Assembly (NCBI GenBank): GCA_934533135.1
Contig: CAKTBG010000002.1
Coordinates: forward strand, 119,004-183,003
Reading direction: 5' to 3'
Source of the DNA: an uncultured Faecalibacterium sp.
Lineage (GTDB): Bacteria; Bacillota; Clostridia; Oscillospirales; Ruminococcaceae
DNA length: 64,000 nt
The translations under genes were made by a program, and so were the position numbers. Positions within the stretch are counted from its first letter, which is position 1, and the number at the start of each line of letters is the position of its first letter. The notes below the pieces were generated by a model. That model ran no database searches. It had not been told where the DNA came from and saw nothing but the letters and a program-made list of their open reading frames with translations. Positions 60,179 through 64,000 of the stretch are shown here, one piece after another.

Positions 60179-62680
60179 ATGCCGAAGCTCTGTCTGCCGA
60201 TCCGCCAGTTGGTGGAATTTCTGCTTCGTACCGGCAGCATCGACAGCCGGTTTACCGGGTTCGACCGCGCCAACGAGGGTGCGCGGATCCACCGCAGGCT
60301 CCAGAAGGCGGCAGGCGAGGGCTATCAGGCCGAAGTTCCACTTTCGGCGGAGCGGACGGTGGACGGCATCGCCTACACCATCGAAGGACGTGCCGACGGC
60401 ATTTTTACGGCAGAAGACGGCACCGTGACCCTCGACGAGATCAAAACGACTGCCCTCCCGACGCAGGAGATCACCGAGGACGGGAACCCCTGCCACTGGG
60501 CGCAGGGGATGCTTTATGCGGCGATCTACGGCCAGCAGAAGGGGCTGGAGCGGCTGGCCGTCCGGCTGACCTATTACCAGATCAATACCGACGAGATCGT
60601 GCGGTTTACCCGCGTGTTTTCGTACACGGAGCTGGAAGCCTTTTTCCTGGATCTGCTGCATCGCTATACGCCGTGGGCGCGGCGGCAGCTGGACTGGAAC
60701 ACCCGGCGGAACCAGAGCCTGACGACGCTGCCATTTCCGTTTCCGGCCTACCGCCCCGGCCAACGGGCACTGGCGGGGGAAATTTACCGTGCCTGCGCCG
60801 CCGGAAAGAACCCGGAACACAAGGGCGGAACCCGCCTGTTCTGTCAGGCACCCACCGGCATCGGCAAGACCATGAGCGCGGTTTTTCCGGCGTTGAAAGC
60901 CATCGGTGCAGGAAACGGAGAAAAGCTGTTCTACCTCACCGCCCGCAACACAACGCAGGCTGCCGCCGAAGATGCGGTGGCTCGCCTGCGTGCCGCATCG
61001 CCGGGGCTTGCACTCCGCAGCGTGACTCTGACGGCCAAAGAAAAAGCCTGCCTCTGCAAAGACGAGGAGGGGCACCCCGCCTGCCTGCCGGAAGCCTGCC
61101 CCTATGCCAAGGGCTATTATGACCGGGTGAAAGACGCGCTGGCCGCCCTGCTGGATGGAGACGGAAGTTTTTCCCGGCAGACCCTGACCGACGCGGCAAA
61201 ACGCTTCCGGGTCTGCCCCTTTGAGCTGGGGCTGGATCTGAGCGAATGGTGCGATCTGATCATCGGGGATTACAACTATCTCTTCGACCCGGTGGTGCAT
61301 CTGCGGCGGTTCTTTGACGGGGCGGGGGAGTGGCTGTTCCTCATCGACGAGGCACACAACCTGCCCGACCGGGCGCGGGCGATGTACTCGGCGTCTTTCC
61401 AGAAGAGCAGCCTCACCGAAGCAAAACGGGCACTGGGCCGGGGCAAAAGCAGCCTGAAAACAGCTCTGACCAAGGCGGACAAAGCCTTTCTCGCGGCGCG
61501 GCGGGCGGTGGCAAAGCTTGCACCCCGCCGGAGCAGAGTGCTTCCGGCGGCCTCCGAAGCGGCAGAGGCCGAACAGACCAGTCTGTTGGACGAGACCGCT
61601 GCGCAGGAGGAGATCGCTCTGCCGGAACCGCTCTTTGCCGAGAACGGAACGGTCTTTTTCCGGGAGCTGCCGGACGCACTGCGCAAGCCGCTGGGGGCGG
61701 TGCAGGCTCCTTTGCAGGCGTGGCTTGAGGACAATCCGGACGACCCGGCACACAGCCAGCTTCTGGAATTGTATTTTGCGGTGCAGGACATCACCCGCGC
61801 CGCCGAGCGGTACGACGCCCATTTCGTGACCCAGCTGACCGCTTCTGGCAGTGAGCTGGAACTGGCCATCCTCTGCCTTGACCCATCGCCCTTCGTGGAT
61901 GCAAGCCTTGCCTGCGGCAGGGCGGCAGCCCTGTTCAGCGCGACCCTGACCCCGCCGGGCTATTACCGGAATGTGCTGGGCTGCCCGGATGCCCGGGCCG
62001 TGGCACTGGAAAGCCCTTTCCCGCCTGAAAATCTCGGTCTCTACTGCCTGCCGGTCTCGACCCGCTATCGGGATCGGGAAGCCAGCGTCTCGGCGATCTC
62101 CGATGCACTGGCGGTGCTGGCACGCGGCAAAGTGGGAAACTATCTGGCGTTTTTCCCGAGCTATGCCTATCTGAAACAGGTCTGGGCGGATCTCTCGACC
62201 CGCTACCCGGAGATCGAGACGCTGGTGCAGGAGAGCGGCCTTGACGACGCAGCACGCACGGCATTTTTGGCAAAATTTACGCCGAACCCCACAAAAACGC
62301 TGCTGGGGTTCGGCGTGATGGGCGGGATCTTTGGCGAGGGTGTGGATCTGACGGGCGACCGGCTGATCGGCTGTGCCATCGTAGGGGTCGGTCTGCCGCA
62401 GGTCAACCCGCGGCAGGAGATCCTGAAACGGTATTACGACGCATCGTCGGGCACCGGTTTCGAGTATGCCTACCGCTACCCGGGCATGAACAAGGTGCTG
62501 CAGGCCGCCGGCCGGGTCATCCGGACGCAGGATGACCGGGGCGTGGTGCTCTTGCTGGACGACCGTTTTACCCGCAGCGAGTACGCCCGCCTCTTCCCGA
62601 AGCACTGGGCACACCTGCGCGTTCTGCGCCGAGCGGAGGCACTGCAAGCAGAGCTGGAACACTTCTGGGCAAAGCGGTAA
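60179..62680 (+). CDS. PD-(D/E)XK nuclease fused to an XPD/DinG-type Fe-S DNA helicase
   Basis: The 833 residues have an N-terminal Cas4-like nuclease domain (EGRADGIFTAEDGTVTLDEIKTT, with the acidic and Lys residues of the PD-(D/E)XK site) and a C-terminal superfamily 2 helicase. The helicase has Walker A APTGIGKTMS, four Fe-S cysteine candidates (CLC, ACLPEAC, CPFE), the DEAH box LIDEAHNLPDRA and a late QAAGRVIRTQDDRG. Such proteins unwind and process damaged DNA. ATG 60179 follows GGGAGGGG. The fusion is seen in other Firmicutes, but its exact role is not clear. Confidence 0.87.
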   Translation: MPKLCLPIRQLVEFLLRTGSIDSRFTGFDRANEGARIHRRLQKAAGEGYQAEVPLSAERTVDGIAYTIEGRADGIFTAEDGTVTLDEIKTTALPTQEITEDGNPCHWAQGMLYAAIYGQQKGLERLAVRLTYYQINTDEIVRFTRVFSYTELEAFFLDLLHRYTPWARRQLDWNTRRNQSLTTLPFPFPAYRPGQRALAGEIYRACAAGKNPEHKGGTRLFCQAPTGIGKTMSAVFPALKAIGAGNGEKLFYLTARNTTQAAAEDAVARLRAASPGLALRSVTLTAKEKACLCKDEEGHPACLPEACPYAKGYYDRVKDALAALLDGDGSFSRQTLTDAAKRFRVCPFELGLDLSEWCDLIIGDYNYLFDPVVHLRRFFDGAGEWLFLIDEAHNLPDRARAMYSASFQKSSLTEAKRALGRGKSSLKTALTKADKAFLAARRAVAKLAPRRSRVLPAASEAAEAEQTSLLDETAAQEEIALPEPLFAENGTVFFRELPDALRKPLGAVQAPLQAWLEDNPDDPAHSQLLELYFAVQDITRAAERYDAHFVTQLTASGSELELAILCLDPSPFVDASLACGRAAALFSATLTPPGYYRNVLGCPDARAVALESPFPPENLGLYCLPVSTRYRDREASVSAISDALAVLARGKVGNYLAFFPSYAYLKQVWADLSTRYPEIETLVQESGLDDAARTAFLAKFTPNPTKTLLGFGVMGGIFGEGVDLTGDRLIGCAIVGVGLPQVNPRQEILKRYYDASSGTGFEYAYRYPGMNKVLQAAGRVIRTQDDRGVVLLLDDRFTRSEYARLFPKHWAHLRVLRRAEALQAELEHFWAKR

Positions 62681-62689
62681 ACATCCGGC

Positions 62690-63376
62690 TTACCCGGCCT
62701 GTTCCCAGCCGGCCTTCAACTGCTCCAGCGCGTGTGTCTCGAGGCGGGAAACGTAGCTGCGGCTGATCTGAAGCAGACGTGCCGTTTCCAGCTGGGTCAG
62801 CGGCGGCTGGCCAGCCAGCCCATACCGAAGCAGGATGAGTTTCCGCTCCCGTGCCGGCAGCCCTTCGATGAGCCGCCGCAGCCGGGCAGACTCATCCTGC
62901 TTTTCGCAGTTCTCCTCCATGCAAAAGCGATCCTGCAATACGTCCGCTAGGGTCAGTGCGGTGTCGTCCTTCCCGGATTCCAGCGTCTCCTGCAGGGAGA
63001 CGGTTCCGCTGTTCTTCCGGTTCCGCCGGAAGTGCATCCGGAGCTCGTTTTCGATGCACCGGCTGGCATAGGTGGAGAAGCGTGCCCGGCGGGAAGTGTC
63101 GAAGGTGTCCACGGCTTTCATCAGGCCGATGGTACCGATGGAGATCAGGTCTTCCTGATCGCCGGGCTGGGCATAGTATTTTTTGGTGATATGAGCCACC
63201 AGCCGCAGGTTGTGCCGGATGAGCTTTTCTCGCGCGGCCGGGTCGCCGCCCCGCAGTGCGGCAAAGGTTTCGATCTCGTCCTTTGGGGTCAGCGGCCGCG
63301 GAAAGCTTCCGGAATCCAGATGGAGCGCGAGATACAGAAATTTTGTGGCAAAAAATTGCAAAAGCGATAAAAACAT
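62690..63376 (-). CDS. sigK: RNA polymerase sigma factor SigK
   Basis: This 228-residue sigma factor resembles the late mother-cell sporulation sigma K. It starts with a hydrophobic pro-sequence (MFLSLLQFFATKFLYLALHL) like pro-sigma-K, then SGSFPRPLTPKDE, region 2 (LIRHNLRLVAHITKKY, EDLISIGTIGLMKAVDTFD) and region 4 (SRSYVSRLETHALEQLK). I start at the ATG at 63376, preceded by GGGGAGGGG. An in-frame TTG seven codons earlier lacks a site. The gene is complete and not split by an intervening element. It converges with the helicase gene with 9 nt between the stops. Confidence 0.9.
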   Translation of the reverse strand: MFLSLLQFFATKFLYLALHLDSGSFPRPLTPKDEIETFAALRGGDPAAREKLIRHNLRLVAHITKKYYAQPGDQEDLISIGTIGLMKAVDTFDTSRRARFSTYASRCIENELRMHFRRNRKNSGTVSLQETLESGKDDTALTLADVLQDRFCMEENCEKQDESARLRRLIEGLPARERKLILLRYGLAGQPPLTQLETARLLQISRSYVSRLETHALEQLKAGWEQAG

Positions 63377-63448
63377 ACCGACCCCTCCCCAAAGCAACAG
63401 AAACGGTTACTGTAATTTATGAAGGAGGGCTTGCCCTTTTTCCTGACG

Positions 63449-63971
63449 TCAGGCAGGAACACCGTCAAAATCGGGCTCCGGGGCGCACCGCGCCGCTTTG
63501 TTGTCCGCAAAATACGGATAGGCGTCCTTGTCTGCAAGAAGGTAGACAGGATTCTGCAAAATAGACTTGATGGAAAACCGGGTGAACGAACGCCCGGTTT
63601 TTGTTTTGGGTAGCTTGAGCGAGCGACAACCACCAGCTCTGCTGGTGGAGTAGAAAATGCTTTAGCTATAAGATTCAAGCGAAGCGAGATGACAGAGAAA
63701 TTGTCATCTTAGAAGATGCACTTTGCAACATAGCTCGTTAGAGCGGTAGGGCAGGTAATGCAGATGAAAGATGCTTGCTCGTGGCCCCTTAAGGGGCTTT
63801 GCCAGTAAGGTGCCCTTCTAGGGCTTACTCAAGCCACCGGCTCAGCCGGTGGTTTTGACTGATGCCCTGCCGCAGCAGTTCGGTCTCGGTCATGGAATCG
63901 TACTGCTCGTAGAGGTCAAAAATGCGGGACTTGCGGGAATAGATGGCAATGGTGTCGGCAGTTTTGGCCAT
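63449..63971 (-). pseudogene. Decayed large serine recombinase, internally deleted and split by the 255-bp element
   Basis: The N-terminal piece (63861-63971) reads MAKTADTIAIYSRKSR, which has the YSRKS catalytic-Ser motif of large serine recombinases. It jumps directly to IFDLYEQYDSMTETELLRQGI, a later part of the recombinase domain, so a large internal piece is missing. The frame then enters the 255-bp element and stops (63825-63827). If the element is removed, 63866-63861 joins in frame to 63607-63449, giving KTKTGRSFTRFS, SIKSILQNPVY and LADKDAYPYF, typical of the same domain. A TGA stops it at 63449-63451. AGGAAAGGAG precedes the ATG. It lies 72 nt upstream of sigK on the same strand. 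Confidence 0.8.
63606..63860 (+). mobile_element. 255-bp non-autonomous IS200/IS605-like element, copy 2
   Basis: Identical over all 255 nt to 29878-30132. Here it interrupts the recombinase relic. The joint that restores the reading frame shows that no bases were duplicated or lost on insertion, as expected for the HUH single-strand mechanism of IS200/IS605. On the left it abuts a GC-rich hairpin (63577-63598) followed by TTTTTGTTTT. Confidence 0.72.
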
Positions 63972-64000
63972 GAGATACTCCTTTCCTGTTGTCCGGTGGC

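Noticed and set aside
62690..63376. sigK split by a skin-like element
   Set aside because: The reading frame is continuous through regions 2 and 4. Only a recombinase relic lies outside it.

Overview
The window is a gene-dense, high-GC stretch of a gut Clostridia-type chromosome. The gene content, SigK, the riboswitch-controlled anaerobic cobamide operon and the ffs-dnaX-ybaB-recR-smpB-ssrA block fit Faecalibacterium or a close Oscillospiraceae relative. The taxon is an inference from protein resemblance, not a database result.

Layout. 1-338: the 5' end of a type I CRISPR cas3 gene leaves the window on the left, with its promoter at 385-413. 772-4176: an AGCS-type sodium:amino acid symporter and a zinc-ribbon/PASTA receptor pseudokinase. 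4290-13643, minus strand: a nitrogen block of glutamate synthase (gltB, gltD), hydroxylamine reductase (hcp) and glutamate dehydrogenase (gdhA). gltB has a promoter followed at once by an intrinsic terminator in its leader. 13993-20410: an Mrp/NBP35 ATPase, a SpoVB-like flippase, a FlaA1/CapD-type nucleotide-sugar dehydratase, lysA and a small membrane protein. 20489-23493, minus strand: a small XRE regulator and an operon of RluA, PAS, CatA-like and HD proteins. 23779-29510: radC, uvrB and uvrA.

29524-50495 is a near-complete anaerobic cobamide operon of about 21 kb behind a cobalamin riboswitch. It starts with a lipoprotein-type cobaltochelatase (CbiK) and an uptake system whose ABC ATPase is fused in frame to CbiD. 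CbiL, F, G, H, J, ET, A, CobT, U, S, C, CbiB, CobD, CbiP and CbiC follow, mostly with 4-nt overlapping stop/start codons. No corrinoid adenosyltransferase, uroporphyrinogen methyltransferase or cytosolic chelatase lies in the window.

50500-52840 is an AT-rich accessory patch beside the 3' end of ssrA. It holds a HigB-like toxin, a HigA fused to an ImmA/IrrE peptidase, and a resolvase-family protein that has lost its catalytic residues. 52848-58108 (minus strand) carries ssrA, smpB, recR, ybaB, dnaX, ffs and pta. 58298-62680 carries a family-4 uracil-DNA glycosylase, a P-loop ATPase and a nuclease-helicase. At the right edge lie an uninterrupted sigK and a decayed large serine recombinase.

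Three repeat families stand out. An exactly duplicated 255-bp element (29878 and 63606) has IS200/IS605-like end hairpins. One copy separates the B12 riboswitch from its operon and the other splits the recombinase relic beside sigK. A second repeat of about 98 bp (20751 and 58913, plus a short form at 31510) has stem arms that differ at five of ten pairs with every change compensated, and all three copies sit just upstream of a gene in the same orientation. A third, looser family of palindromic repeats lies at 23518 and 58862.
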